Below are positions 1 to 8,364 of a DNA stretch of 64,000 nucleotides, piece by piece. This DNA is from Agrobacterium fabrum str. C58 (GTDB lineage Bacteria > Pseudomonadota > Alphaproteobacteria > Rhizobiales > Rhizobiaceae). Numbering within the stretch: the first letter of the stretch is position 1; each line of letters opens with the position of its first letter. Location: NCBI RefSeq assembly GCF_000092025.1, contig NC_003064.2:124001-188000 (forward strand), read 5' to 3'. The position numbers and the translations under genes were made by a program. The notes beneath the pieces were generated by a model. The model saw only the letters and a list, made by a program, of their open reading frames with translations, was not told the DNA's origin and did no database searches.

Positions 1-902
1 GCGTCTCTCTCAAGCGCCGATATATGATCGCGGCATACCTCTCCCACCAGACTGAGCAGCAGCGTTGCTCGCTCGCCAATCCAGTCAAGCGCTTCCTGAC
101 TGATTTTGTACTGGCTTGAGTAGCGTGCTTTTACGTATGCTTCGTTTATCGTATTGAACCATGCTCTCTCCCGATGGTGATCGCGAGGGAAGGCCTCGAT
201 CAGTCGACGATCCCGTTCTTCTGCGAAGGATCGCAGGACTTTCAGGTTGTGAGACGCCGGCGTGTAGTTCGTCAGCGTCAAAAGAACGCTGGCATAGGCC
301 TGCTCGATTGCTTGGTGTAGGAGGAATGCAGCTTCACTGATCATTCCCTTTTGTAAAGCAGCGTCAGAAAGTGCCGCAAAGTTTCTTCCCGCGCCAAAAC
401 GCTTCTCAAAATGCTCTTTTGCCACGCGTAATTGCTCTTCCGGCGTCAAAGTCTTGGGCTCTGCGAGCGGCTTGTCGTCCAGCTCATAAAGCGCGATGCC
501 TTCCTTGCGGATGTCGGAAAAGAAATGCTGGCTCTCCTGCAAAGATGTGTTCACTTCCCGCAGCGAGTGGACGATGATCTGCACGGGTCTCTTTATCATC
601 TTGTCACGGATCAACCTGTCGGCAGCCTTGTACCAATATTCGGCAAAATCCGTCAGCTTGCGGTTGTTGACGATCACAAGAAGATCGAAATCAGATCTAT
701 ACCCCTTGGATGTGAACGGTTCGTCCACCTGCGTACCTCTGGCATAGGATCCGAAGAGGATGATCTTCAGGATGCGGCCACGCTTTTTGAATTTCGCCGT
801 GCCGCCCTCCAGGGCATCCTCGAATTCTTCGTGAATAATCTCCAGCGCGCGCTGGAGCTCCGTTTGTATTTGCGGGGGAATATGATCGAGCGATGTTTTC
901 AT
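1..902 (-). CDS. Nucleotidyltransferase-HEPN fusion protein (3' end outside window)
   Basis: The minus-strand frame starts at ATG 902 and stays open to base 1, so the C-terminus is cut by the window edge. About 300 residues are visible. Residues 40-80 hold a minimal nucleotidyltransferase motif, GSYARG at 51-56 followed by SDFDLLVIV with the acidic pair D71/D73. From about residue 150 an all-helical HEPN-like region follows, with the HQAIEQAY segment typical of HEPN. In this family the MNT domain can modify the HEPN partner, and many pairs are toxin-antitoxin or defence modules. Fused versions also occur in chromosomal proteins of unknown role. The fold call is firm; the biological role is not known. 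Confidence 0.8.
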   Translation of the reverse strand, partial: MKTSLDHIPPQIQTELQRALEIIHEEFEDALEGGTAKFKKRGRILKIILFGSYARGTQVDEPFTSKGYRSDFDLLVIVNNRKLTDFAEYWYKAADRLIRDKMIKRPVQIIVHSLREVNTSLQESQHFFSDIRKEGIALYELDDKPLAEPKTLTPEEQLRVAKEHFEKRFGAGRNFAALSDAALQKGMISEAAFLLHQAIEQAYASVLLTLTNYTPASHNLKVLRSFAEERDRRLIEAFPRDHHRERAWFNTINEAYVKARYSSQYKISQEALDWIGERATLLLSLVGEVCRDHISALERD

Positions 903-1064
903 GGTCGGCAAATGTCTTCTCTTCTCCGCAACAGGCTGGATTCGTCCGCCTCAATCTGTAGTTTACATCACACTTTGCTGGCAACAAATGTTGCTATCCG
1001 CAAAACCCGCCGCTCATTCTAGTCGCAAGACCGGCCTTCTGGGCGACTACAGCCTGATGCGGAC

Positions 1065-2306
1065 TTACGATATTGCCTGGTCATCCATGATCTCTGACAG
1101 AGCTGTGCAAAGTCCCGTGATTTCCTCAGGTGTATGGTCCGAGGTGACACAAACGCGAATGCCGGCCTTCCCCTTCGCAACTGTCGGGAAGAAGATCGCC
1201 GAGCCGTAAATTCCCCGATCGAGCAGCGCCCGGGTCCCATTGACGGCACGCTCTTCGGTGCCAAGGTTCACCGTCCGAATTGGCAAGGGAGCTCCGCTTT
1301 GCTCTGTCACCAACATCGAGTCCAGAAGTGCGATATTGGAACTGAGAGCCAGCTGTCTTCGCAAAAGCTCGTCGCTGCGGTGTATTGTCAACGAACCTGA
1401 AACTGCACCAATTGCCGCAACATTCAATGACGCAGAAAATGCGTGCGCGACAGCAAAACGACGGAATAGTTCTTCCTGACGCGCCGTACCAAGCATCAAC
1501 ATTCCGCCCGAGGCGCCAAAACCCTTTCCGAGCGACGCGGCTATGATAGTTCGCTCGCCGAGTTCGTTTCCGTATTGTGACCGCACAAATCCTTCACCGT
1601 TCTTCCCGCAGATTGATACGCCGTGGGCGTCATCGATGTAGAGAAACAGACCGTATCGATCCTGCAAGTAGCGCAGATCCCTAATGGGCGCATTTCCACC
1701 CATCGAGTAGACGCCGTCGCAAACGTAAGCCACGGCCCTGTTGGACCGGCACAACTCCTCCAATGCATCTAGATCATTATGGGCCAACGTACGGACCTGC
1801 GTTTCCAGAGCGATTGTGCCCTTGTGAAAGGCGAGTGTTGCGTGCGCGTGACGGTCAAAAACCATCATCGGCCTGATGCCGCCGGTGAGGTGTCCGGAGG
1901 CGACGATAGGTAATGCTCCCATGTTCGCCGCCAGCACCGTTGTGTAGGTGATGACCCTCGCCTGGAAGAGATCTGAAAGCGAATTTTCCAAGTCGCGGAG
2001 GATTGCAAAATTCAGTCGGGTCCTTGCGCATGACCAGTGCAGTGCCCGGTATTCCTCAATCGCCTTGATCGCGCCGTCTATGATGAGCGGGTGATTGTCG
2101 AGGCCCAGATATGAACAACGCACGAAATCAGTGATGCGCTGTGATGGAAAGCCGTCAAAAACGATGTCTACCTGCCTCGCAGCCCTTGGCCGCGCATATA
2201 GGGCCATCAAGCCCTGCTGGTGAGCCGCGTTAAAGTAGTCTTGCGCATGATCTATCAATCCCCCGGTGTTTCGGCTTGCATGCTGCTGCGTTTTGTCGGT
2301 CGACAT
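1065..2306 (-). CDS. Alpha-oxoamine synthase family PLP enzyme (CqsA/KBL/SPT-like)
   Basis: A 413-residue PLP fold-type I enzyme. Diagnostic elements are the DDAHG motif (about residue 226) and the Schiff-base lysine in SLGKGFGASGG. This family condenses an acyl-CoA with an amino acid and releases CO2. Members include KBL, AONS, serine palmitoyltransferase and the autoinducer synthases CqsA and LqsA. The N-terminal block FVRCSYLGLDNHP resembles the CqsA/SPT side of the family, but the product cannot be read from sequence. ATG 2306 is preceded by a weak purine-rich site. It lies 125 bp downstream of, and codirectional with, the regulator at 2432-3157, and probably shares its promoter. Family confidence is high; a signalling role is inference. 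Confidence 0.85.
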   Translation of the reverse strand: MSTDKTQQHASRNTGGLIDHAQDYFNAAHQQGLMALYARPRAARQVDIVFDGFPSQRITDFVRCSYLGLDNHPLIIDGAIKAIEEYRALHWSCARTRLNFAILRDLENSLSDLFQARVITYTTVLAANMGALPIVASGHLTGGIRPMMVFDRHAHATLAFHKGTIALETQVRTLAHNDLDALEELCRSNRAVAYVCDGVYSMGGNAPIRDLRYLQDRYGLFLYIDDAHGVSICGKNGEGFVRSQYGNELGERTIIAASLGKGFGASGGMLMLGTARQEELFRRFAVAHAFSASLNVAAIGAVSGSLTIHRSDELLRRQLALSSNIALLDSMLVTEQSGAPLPIRTVNLGTEERAVNGTRALLDRGIYGSAIFFPTVAKGKAGIRVCVTSDHTPEEITGLCTALSEIMDDQAIS

Positions 2307-2431
2307 TTCTCAGGTCCCCTAACCAAAAAGATGCATGCAGGATCGGCAAATTATCGCAACGATCAACAAACGCTCTCGGAAGATTTTGAGAAATCTCTGT
2401 AAACCTTTGGCGTCATAAACCAGAACGGCGC

Positions 2432-3157
2432 TTACGCCGGCTGCGCGGCTACATCGATGGCGTAGCCGCTTGATCTCGCGGTTCTGATGATGTCGAAGCC
2501 CGCCGCTTTCTTCAGGTGCCGCCTGATACGGCCAATGTGAACGTCAACCGTCCGTGGTTGCACGTAAACCTCATTCGGCCACGCCGCTGTTATCAACTCG
2601 TCTCGACTGAACACTCTCCCGGGAGCCGTAAGAAGGTGCTCGAGCAATTTGAACTCAATCGGTCCCAAAGTGAGCTCGACGCCGCTAACCAAAACGCGTT
2701 TGCGTTCTGGCCAAAGCTCGATTTCGCCCAGTTTAAGGGATGCGTTTTGTGACGTTGTCGCGACTGGTTGTTGCCGTACAGGGTTTATGCCTTCGAGAAA
2801 GCCCAGCAGATGTGGCGGCCAGAATGGGCGGATCAGGCACTGATCCGCGCCTGCACGCATGAGTTCCATATAGGCTTCCGTGTCGCCGTTGGGAATGATG
2901 GCAAGTACTGGCAGTTTTTCCGTCTTGTCACACGATTTGATGCGTTGGCAGATGATGGCTGCCCCATGGTGATCGCGATCCACGTCGAGGATCAGTCCGA
3001 CGATGTCCGGCTGGGCAACTTTGTCGCCGATTTCGTTTCTATCGCAGAGAACCGCCCGCGTGCCCTCCGTAGAGAGAATGTGCTTGAGCATCGCATAATA
3101 GTCCGCGTTCTCCGTAAGAATTGCGACTGCGGCTTTGGTCTCTATCCCGTGCTGCAT
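2432..3157 (-). CDS. PhoB/OmpR-type response regulator with atypical receiver
   Basis: A 241-residue protein with an N-terminal receiver-like domain (about 10-125) and a C-terminal winged helix (about 140-235) containing PRTVDVHIGRIRRHL, the classic OmpR/PhoB recognition-helix region. The likely phosphoacceptor D58 is present (LILDVD). The first acidic pocket is reduced to EN, and the conserved switch lysine before PF is arginine (LIRPF). Phosphorylation control may therefore be altered. No histidine kinase is adjacent. The gene probably heads a transcript with the downstream alpha-oxoamine synthase. A TGTGACATCAT-type site lies 41-51 bp upstream of its ATG. Confidence 0.85.
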   Translation of the reverse strand: MQHGIETKAAVAILTENADYYAMLKHILSTEGTRAVLCDRNEIGDKVAQPDIVGLILDVDRDHHGAAIICQRIKSCDKTEKLPVLAIIPNGDTEAYMELMRAGADQCLIRPFWPPHLLGFLEGINPVRQQPVATTSQNASLKLGEIELWPERKRVLVSGVELTLGPIEFKLLEHLLTAPGRVFSRDELITAAWPNEVYVQPRTVDVHIGRIRRHLKKAAGFDIIRTARSSGYAIDVAAQPA

Positions 3158-3197
3158 CTCAGATCCTCAATACATAACGTCTTTTAGTAGCCGTCAT

Positions 3198-3208
3198 ATG
3201 ATGTCACA
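3198..3208. promoter_or_regulatory. Operator-like motif ATGATGTCACA upstream of the response-regulator/oxoamine synthase unit
   Basis: The bases read ATGATGTCACA. The core TGATGTCA is a TGA-N2-TCA palindrome. It is the exact reverse complement of the sites at 3307-3317 and 9130-9140, and nearly matches 9089-9098. It lies about 45 bp upstream of the ATG at 3157, a sensible operator position. The regulator at 8365-9054 is the inferred ligand-responsive binder. Confidence 0.6.
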
Positions 3209-3306
3209 AAAAATAATGCAATCACCGGTAGCCATCTATGTAAAATAGAATAATCAACAAATTATCCTCGATATACCGGCAAGTCGCTTGAAGTCAGAGC
3301 GTATTA

Positions 3307-3317
3307 TGTGACATCAT
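3307..3317. promoter_or_regulatory. Operator-like motif TGTGACATCAT
   Basis: An exact inverted copy of the site at 3198-3208, centred 109 bp away, inside TATGTGACATCATAAA. The same 16-base context occurs at 9128-9143. The two copies could be bound together by looping, or the distal one could belong to a second promoter. No gene start is evident immediately to its right. Confidence 0.55.
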
Positions 3318-3711
3318 AAAGATGCTTTCTTGCGGCCCATTGCGCTTCATGGGCGGGAAAGCCGTAACCTGATCGAATAGCCATGGGCGAACATGCAGGC
3401 GCTGCGCTCTGCATCTCTGAAACGAGCCTGAACGCCCGGCAAATTCGTTGTTCCGCGCCGGGTGGCTCGGAGGTTACATGCGTAGTTGGAAAAGTACAGG
3501 CATTGCCCATAGCGCCGGCGATGACATTCTCACGTCTTGCGATGAAGCCGACGCCACGGCAATTGCCAGAGTGATTTTCGGTACAGATGCCGCGCTCGCC
3601 GTCGCCTTCAGTGCTATTGATGCACGCCTCGACGGGAGGGATCGCGATTTTCTTTTTTGGGCCAGAGTTTTTCGGTCGCTTGCTGACGTATGAATTGTGC
3701 GCGCCGGATTA

Positions 3712-4416
3712 TTATTTTGTGGCCGAATATCCTGCGGAGCGCACGGTTCTGATGACGTTGTGGCCGTGTCGGTTCAAAGACCGTCTTATTTTGCCGATGT
3801 GAATGTCCACTGTACGCGGTTCGACATCGGCATCCTCGGGCCAGCAATTCCGGATGAGTTCGTCCCGGCTGACGACCCTGTCTGTGTTTCTTGCCAGATA
3901 CAACAGGATCCTGAAATGCAGGGGCGAAAGACTGATGTGCGTCTCACCCCGCCGGACCCGGACGGATGCAACATTGATTTCCACGTCATCGAGAAAAACG
4001 CTGACATCAGTTGGTGCGGTTGTGTTGCAACGCAGGCCAAACTTGAGAAACTCAAGCAGGTTGCCCGGGTCAAAAGGGCGCCTCACCAGATAGTCAAACA
4101 CGGATGATTGAACGCCGCCCATCTTTTTATTGTCAAGTGGGAAGCCGACAACTCGAATGTCCGGCTGTTCTTTCTTTATAAGAACCGCTGAGCGGAGCAG
4201 ATCGTCCATTGCAAGGCAGATCAGTACCGTGCGGCGGTGTGGCTGACTATTCGCTTCATCCGGTAAAAACATGTCGAGGCTCGGCAGCAGGTCGACGTCG
4301 TGGCCGGCCTGCTCGAGAATGTAACGCAAAATCAGGTAGAGCTCCGGGTCAGTCGTGTGGATTAAGATCGAGTGACGCAAGAGCATCTCCCTTCGCTTTG
4401 TTTCTGCGTCTGACAA
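3712..4416 (-). CDS. PhoB-like regulator with degenerate receiver lacking the phosphoacceptor Asp
   Basis: A 234-residue paralogue of the regulator at 2432-3157. The C-terminal winged helix is intact (EPRTVDIHIGKIRRSL). The receiver-like N-terminus is eroded: the acidic pocket reads HTTD, the phosphoacceptor position reads TVLIC (Cys67 where Asp is expected), and the switch lysine is Arg (LVRRPF). It is probably phosphorylation-independent. The first codon is TTG 4416, 8 bp after the SDR stop. An alternative ATG at 4386 has GAAGGGAG directly against it, so the start is uncertain. It is the last gene of the leftward operon that begins at 8250. Confidence 0.82.
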   Translation of the reverse strand: MSDAETKRREMLLRHSILIHTTDPELYLILRYILEQAGHDVDLLPSLDMFLPDEANSQPHRRTVLICLAMDDLLRSAVLIKKEQPDIRVVGFPLDNKKMGGVQSSVFDYLVRRPFDPGNLLEFLKFGLRCNTTAPTDVSVFLDDVEINVASVRVRRGETHISLSPLHFRILLYLARNTDRVVSRDELIRNCWPEDADVEPRTVDIHIGKIRRSLNRHGHNVIRTVRSAGYSATK

Positions 4417-4424
4417 TTTGTGGG

Positions 4425-5204
4425 TCAGGCGGGCGTGTACTCGCCGCCGTTGATGTCTATGATCGCTCCATTGATGAAAGCGGCTTCATCGGAGACTAAA
4501 AAGCCGACCAGCCGTGCCACTTCTTCGGCCTCTCCTAGTCTCCTGGTGGGTATTCGTTTTACTGCCTCGAGATTGACTGACGTCGCTGCGGTTCCCGCCA
4601 TTGGCGTCAAGATGCGACCCGGAGCGGCGACATTGATTGTAATCCCGTCGGCTGAAAATTCGCTGACGAGCGCACGGGCCAGGCCAGCGAGCCCGGCTTT
4701 TGATGCTGCATATGCCGCACCGGCGATCATAGGCCGTGTTCGTCCTGCAAGCGAGCCGATGAGGACAATCCGGCCAAATCCCTTGTCGACCATACCTGGT
4801 AAGGCTGCTTGACAGCAGAGCATGGCGCCCGTCAAGTTCACGTCCAGCACATCATTCCACTCGTCCAGGTCAACCGAGGTAAATCGCTTGGCCACACCGT
4901 CCGTTGCTTTCGGCGAAATGCCCGCGCAATAAACCAGTAGCGCAGTGGACGACCACAAGGTTTCGACATCGCGAAAGAAATCGGCAACCTCGCCTGGATT
5001 TCTGACGTCGCAACAACCGACCAATAGCTGGTTAGATGTTATCTCAGCCTCGAAGGACGAGCGCGCGGCCTTCGCCGCGCTTTCTGTCTGCCCAAAAACC
5101 GCGACCTTGTGGCCAATACCGAGTAAATGTCGTGCAACCGACAGTCCGATACCGGACGTGCCTCCGGCGACCACTGCGACTCGGCTCTGGCGATCTCTCG
5201 TCAT
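4425..5204 (-). CDS. SDR-family NAD(P)-dependent oxidoreductase
   Basis: A classical short-chain dehydrogenase of 259 residues from ATG 5204, which overlaps the upstream stop as ATGA and so is probably translationally coupled. It shows a nucleotide-binding GGTSGIG near the N-terminus, YCAG in place of NNAG, the catalytic Ser in IGSLAG, YAASK as the YxxxK pair, and a C-terminal INGAIIDINGG. A longer open frame extends to 5360 but lies inside the ThDP gene. In this operon it would reduce a ketone made by the neighbouring enzymes; this is inferred from context. Confidence 0.88.
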   Translation of the reverse strand: MTRDRQSRVAVVAGGTSGIGLSVARHLLGIGHKVAVFGQTESAAKAARSSFEAEITSNQLLVGCCDVRNPGEVADFFRDVETLWSSTALLVYCAGISPKATDGVAKRFTSVDLDEWNDVLDVNLTGAMLCCQAALPGMVDKGFGRIVLIGSLAGRTRPMIAGAAYAASKAGLAGLARALVSEFSADGITINVAAPGRILTPMAGTAATSVNLEAVKRIPTRRLGEAEEVARLVGFLVSDEAAFINGAIIDINGGEYTPA

Positions 5205-6916
5205 GCCGCACTGTCCATCTGAGCAAAGAGAGAAAGTGCCGGGTGAGCTTCGGGATCGGTCATAGCCTCTATCAGCAACGGCAACTTTCTTTTCTTGACC
5301 TTTTGCATATGGGCCTTGAGGTCCTGCGGTTGCGTGACACGGACCGCATCGCATCCGCACGCGTGTGCAATCTTGACGTGATCGACCTCTGCAAAATGGC
5401 AGGCGGTTGTGTACTTTCCGAATTTTACAGTTTCGGCATCACGCTGGAAGCCAAGAATTCCGTTGTTTAGCACGATGATCGTGATCGGAATTTGCATGCG
5501 GACCAGGGTTTCAAGCTCGGCCCAGCTGTGCGCAAATCCCCCATCTCCCACCAGCGCTACAACATCGCTCTCAGGTGCGGCGACCTTGGCTCCGATTGCA
5601 AGGGGAACTCCCCACCCAAGTCCTGCAAGACCCCGGGGGGTGAGCACACGTGTCCTTTCGGAAGAAATTCTGAGTTGTCCGAGGACCCACATCGATGAAT
5701 AACTAGCGTCCGCCACCACTGTGGTGTTTTCATCGATAACTCCCTGAAGTTCGGCCATAATCCGTTCGGGACGAAGCGGTGAGGCCTCAGAGCTGTAATA
5801 GCCTCTGCGATCATCATTGAATTTCCTCCAGCTTTCCCGAAGACGGTTGCAGACAGCCTCGCGGGAAACGGTTCTCAGGTGCAAGTCACAAAGCCTGATC
5901 CTTTCGCGTAGGCCGGCCAAGGTCTCCCGTGCGTCACCAACAAGACGAATTGCCTCAAAATTCCGGCCGACCTCCTGTGGATCGGTATCTATGTGAATAA
6001 TCTGGGCATCAGGACTATACTGGCGCCAGTTGTCTGTTCCATTCTGGTTCGTCCTCGTGCCGATTAAGACGACAAGATCCGCTTCCCGAACGATCTCGAC
6101 CGTGTGTCGACCCAGTGACTTCGGACCGACAAGAGATGCCAGTACCCCTCCTGAAAGAGGGTGCCACTCATCAACTGAGCCCTTGCCCATATTCGTTGTG
6201 AAGACAGGTATCGAGCATTCGTCCTGCAGTAGTCGCAACTGCTGGGCAGCCCCGGAGGCGTGGATGCCGCCGCCTGCTATCACGACAGGTGCGCGTGCGT
6301 TCGCAATCGCTTTCGCAGCGATATCAAGATCTTTGTCGGCGGGACGTGATCTGTCGAGCGGCCAATGGCCGAGATTGTTCGTTCTTCTCCTTGAAGGGGT
6401 AGTAGATACGGATCGCAAAAGATCCGCAGGAAGAAGCAGGACTGCGGGACCTGCTCTACCAGACGAGGCGGCGGTGAACGCGGCATCGATGTAATCGTCT
6501 ATCCGCTCTTCCACGGAAACACGACGAACCCATTTTGTGCATGACTGAAACAGGCCGATGTGATCGAGGTCCTGAAACGCGTTCCGATCAGTCTGATCAC
6601 GCTCCACATCCTGGACAAGTGCTACGACCGGGACGCTAGCCTTGAGTGCTTCAGCCAGCGGAGCAACCAGCAGCGCCGCCGCGGGCCCGTTCTGGGCTGC
6701 CACGATCCCGATTTTGCCCGAACGCCTGGCGTAACCATCGGCCATGGCGCCACCCATGTTTTCCTGACGATAGGCTATCTGAGTTATACCGATCTTTTCG
6801 GCCGCCAAAATGACCGCCGACGGAAGGCTTTGTCCAAAGATTACCTCCACATCATGGCGCCTCAACGCTTTGGCAATACGCTCAGCGACGGTTGTTTCAT
6901 GAACTGCAGTATCCAT
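5201..6916 (-). CDS. Thiamine-diphosphate-dependent enzyme, acetolactate synthase-like
   Basis: A 571-residue protein with the three-domain layout of ThDP decarboxylases and carboligases. The N-terminal domain has the activator Glu in YRQENMGGAMADGYARR. The central domain contains VVIAGGGIHASGA. The C-terminal ThDP/Mg site runs from GDGGFAHSWAELE to IIVLNN. ATG 6916 overlaps the preceding stop as TAATG, which indicates coupling. Family reactions include acetolactate, acyloin and benzaldehyde-lyase chemistry, so the exact substrate is open. It sits between the class III aminotransferase and the SDR, which suggests a dedicated pathway rather than valine synthesis. Confidence 0.88.
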   Translation of the reverse strand: MDTAVHETTVAERIAKALRRHDVEVIFGQSLPSAVILAAEKIGITQIAYRQENMGGAMADGYARRSGKIGIVAAQNGPAAALLVAPLAEALKASVPVVALVQDVERDQTDRNAFQDLDHIGLFQSCTKWVRRVSVEERIDDYIDAAFTAASSGRAGPAVLLLPADLLRSVSTTPSRRRTNNLGHWPLDRSRPADKDLDIAAKAIANARAPVVIAGGGIHASGAAQQLRLLQDECSIPVFTTNMGKGSVDEWHPLSGGVLASLVGPKSLGRHTVEIVREADLVVLIGTRTNQNGTDNWRQYSPDAQIIHIDTDPQEVGRNFEAIRLVGDARETLAGLRERIRLCDLHLRTVSREAVCNRLRESWRKFNDDRRGYYSSEASPLRPERIMAELQGVIDENTTVVADASYSSMWVLGQLRISSERTRVLTPRGLAGLGWGVPLAIGAKVAAPESDVVALVGDGGFAHSWAELETLVRMQIPITIIVLNNGILGFQRDAETVKFGKYTTACHFAEVDHVKIAHACGCDAVRVTQPQDLKAHMQKVKKRKLPLLIEAMTDPEAHPALSLFAQMDSAA

Positions 6917-8250
6917 TATGCGGCCTCCCAGGCATGTCGATCGAGATTCACGAGGAAATCGTCAAAGACGGAAACAATGTCACCCATGTCATTGTCCGTC
7001 ATGGGCGTTGATAGCGACGCAGCGGCGCCGTAGGGCATCAAGATCCCATTGTTTGCAAAGTGCCTGCGCAGCAGTTTCAAAACGACGTCTTCCGAAGCTG
7101 TCGGAATGCTGTCCTGATAAGAAACCGGCGCCACTTTCTTGGCGTGTATTCGAAAAAGCGAAGCCGCTCCCGTCACGCTCAGATTTGCGCCGTGACGTTC
7201 GATGCGTGACCTCAACCCCTCGCGAACCAGGTTGCCCATATGTTCGAGACGTTGGAAAGCATCTTGCGTCAGGGCTTCCATCGCAAGACGGCCAGCGACC
7301 ATCGACACGGGATTTGCAGCAAAGGTTCCGCCTTGCGTCAATGGCGCCTTACTTCCTTGCTTGCCAAAGGCCGACATGATCTCCCGACGTCCACCGACTG
7401 CCCCTATTGGAAAGCCACCGCCGATGATCTTCCCCATTGTGACGAGATCCGGCTTCAGACCGTAGCGCGCTGAAGCTCCAGCGAAGCCCTGGCGGAGGTT
7501 CAGGACTTCATCCGCGATAATGACGATCCCATGTTGCTTCGCCACCTTGTTGATAGTTGCGATGAACTCCTCTGTTGGCTCTATGAGGCCTGCCCGGCTG
7601 GGCATCGGATCGATAAGAATAGCCGCAAGGCGCCCGGCATTCATCGCGATCTGTTGCTCCAACTCTGCGGGGCAGTTAAATTGGAGGAGCACGACGTCAT
7701 CTATGACGCTTGCTGGCATTCCTGGATAGGCGGCGCAGGGCGTATTCGACGATGCGTGCTGGCCCGCCTCCGCCCAGTCATATGCGCCGTGGTACGCACC
7801 CTCCACCCGAGCGATTGCGACCCGGCCGGTCGTTGCTCTAGCGGCTTTGATGGCAAACATAACGGCTTCCGTTCCACTCGCGACGAAGCGGACCTGCTCA
7901 ACAGCCGGAATCCTGCCTACTAGCAATTCGGCCAGATCGATTTCATGGTTCATCGGATTAGCAAAGCAACTGCCTGTTCTTAGTAGTCCGGCAATCGCTT
8001 CAGTTATTGGGGGATAGGCATGTCCGTGGATCAGGGTTGTGAAGTTATTGTTTAGATCCAGCATACGGTGCCCGTCGACGTCGGTCACAAACGCGCCTTC
8101 CCCGTAGGCAACAAAGATCGGGTGGGGATCCAGCTCAATTGTCGCGCGTGTGACACCGCCTGGAAAAACGGTGGAGGCGCGTTCAAAGAACGCGATGGAC
8201 GTTTGCCGGTCGTTGGGACCTGTTAGCGGGGTATTCGACGATGACAGCAT
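6916..8250 (-). CDS. Class III aminotransferase, glutamate-1-semialdehyde aminomutase-like
   Basis: About 444 residues from ATG 8250. The PLP lysine lies in TMGKIIGGGFP, with upstream IIADEV as the cofactor-binding Asp region and ASGTEAVMFAIKAAR as the phosphate-binding loop. The open frame continues upstream to 8322, but the ATG at 8250 fits family length and leaves the operator at 8327-8351 outside the gene. It is the first gene of the leftward aminotransferase-ThDP-SDR-regulator operon. The fold resembles HemL, but there is no heme context, so it is likely an accessory amino-transfer or mutase step. Confidence 0.85.
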   Translation of the reverse strand: MLSSSNTPLTGPNDRQTSIAFFERASTVFPGGVTRATIELDPHPIFVAYGEGAFVTDVDGHRMLDLNNNFTTLIHGHAYPPITEAIAGLLRTGSCFANPMNHEIDLAELLVGRIPAVEQVRFVASGTEAVMFAIKAARATTGRVAIARVEGAYHGAYDWAEAGQHASSNTPCAAYPGMPASVIDDVVLLQFNCPAELEQQIAMNAGRLAAILIDPMPSRAGLIEPTEEFIATINKVAKQHGIVIIADEVLNLRQGFAGASARYGLKPDLVTMGKIIGGGFPIGAVGGRREIMSAFGKQGSKAPLTQGGTFAANPVSMVAGRLAMEALTQDAFQRLEHMGNLVREGLRSRIERHGANLSVTGAASLFRIHAKKVAPVSYQDSIPTASEDVVLKLLRRHFANNGILMPYGAAASLSTPMTDNDMGDIVSVFDDFLVNLDRHAWEAA

Positions 8251-8326
8251 TGAACCATAAAACCCTTGTCCTGGAGGAAGACAGGCAATCTGCGCCCGCC
8301 ATTTGCAATTTTGTTGCAACAAAAAC

Positions 8327-8351
8327 TTGATGAGTCAATATGTGACGTCAA
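8327..8351. promoter_or_regulatory. Operator-like double site upstream of the aminotransferase operon
   Basis: TTGATGAGTCAA is followed after a few bases by TGTGACGTCAA. The second element contains TGACGTCA, a perfect palindrome and a one-base variant of the TGACATCA core at 3310-3317 and 9133-9140. The first is the reverse complement of TTGACTCATCA at 9072-9082. It lies 77-101 bp upstream of ATG 8250, just after the end of the GntR-type gene. Confidence 0.6.
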
Positions 8352-8364
8352 TTTTAAGTTCAGG

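Larger units (their letters stand above)
3158..3711. other. Long intergenic region with paired operator-like sites
   Basis: This 554-bp gap between two response-regulator genes has no convincing gene in any frame; the short frames lack domains and plausible starts. It holds two copies of the ATGATGTCACA motif in opposite orientation (3198-3208 and 3307-3317), flanking an AT-rich stretch that probably carries the promoter for the gene ending at 2432. About 390 bp between 3318 and 3711 remain unexplained. Confidence 0.5.
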
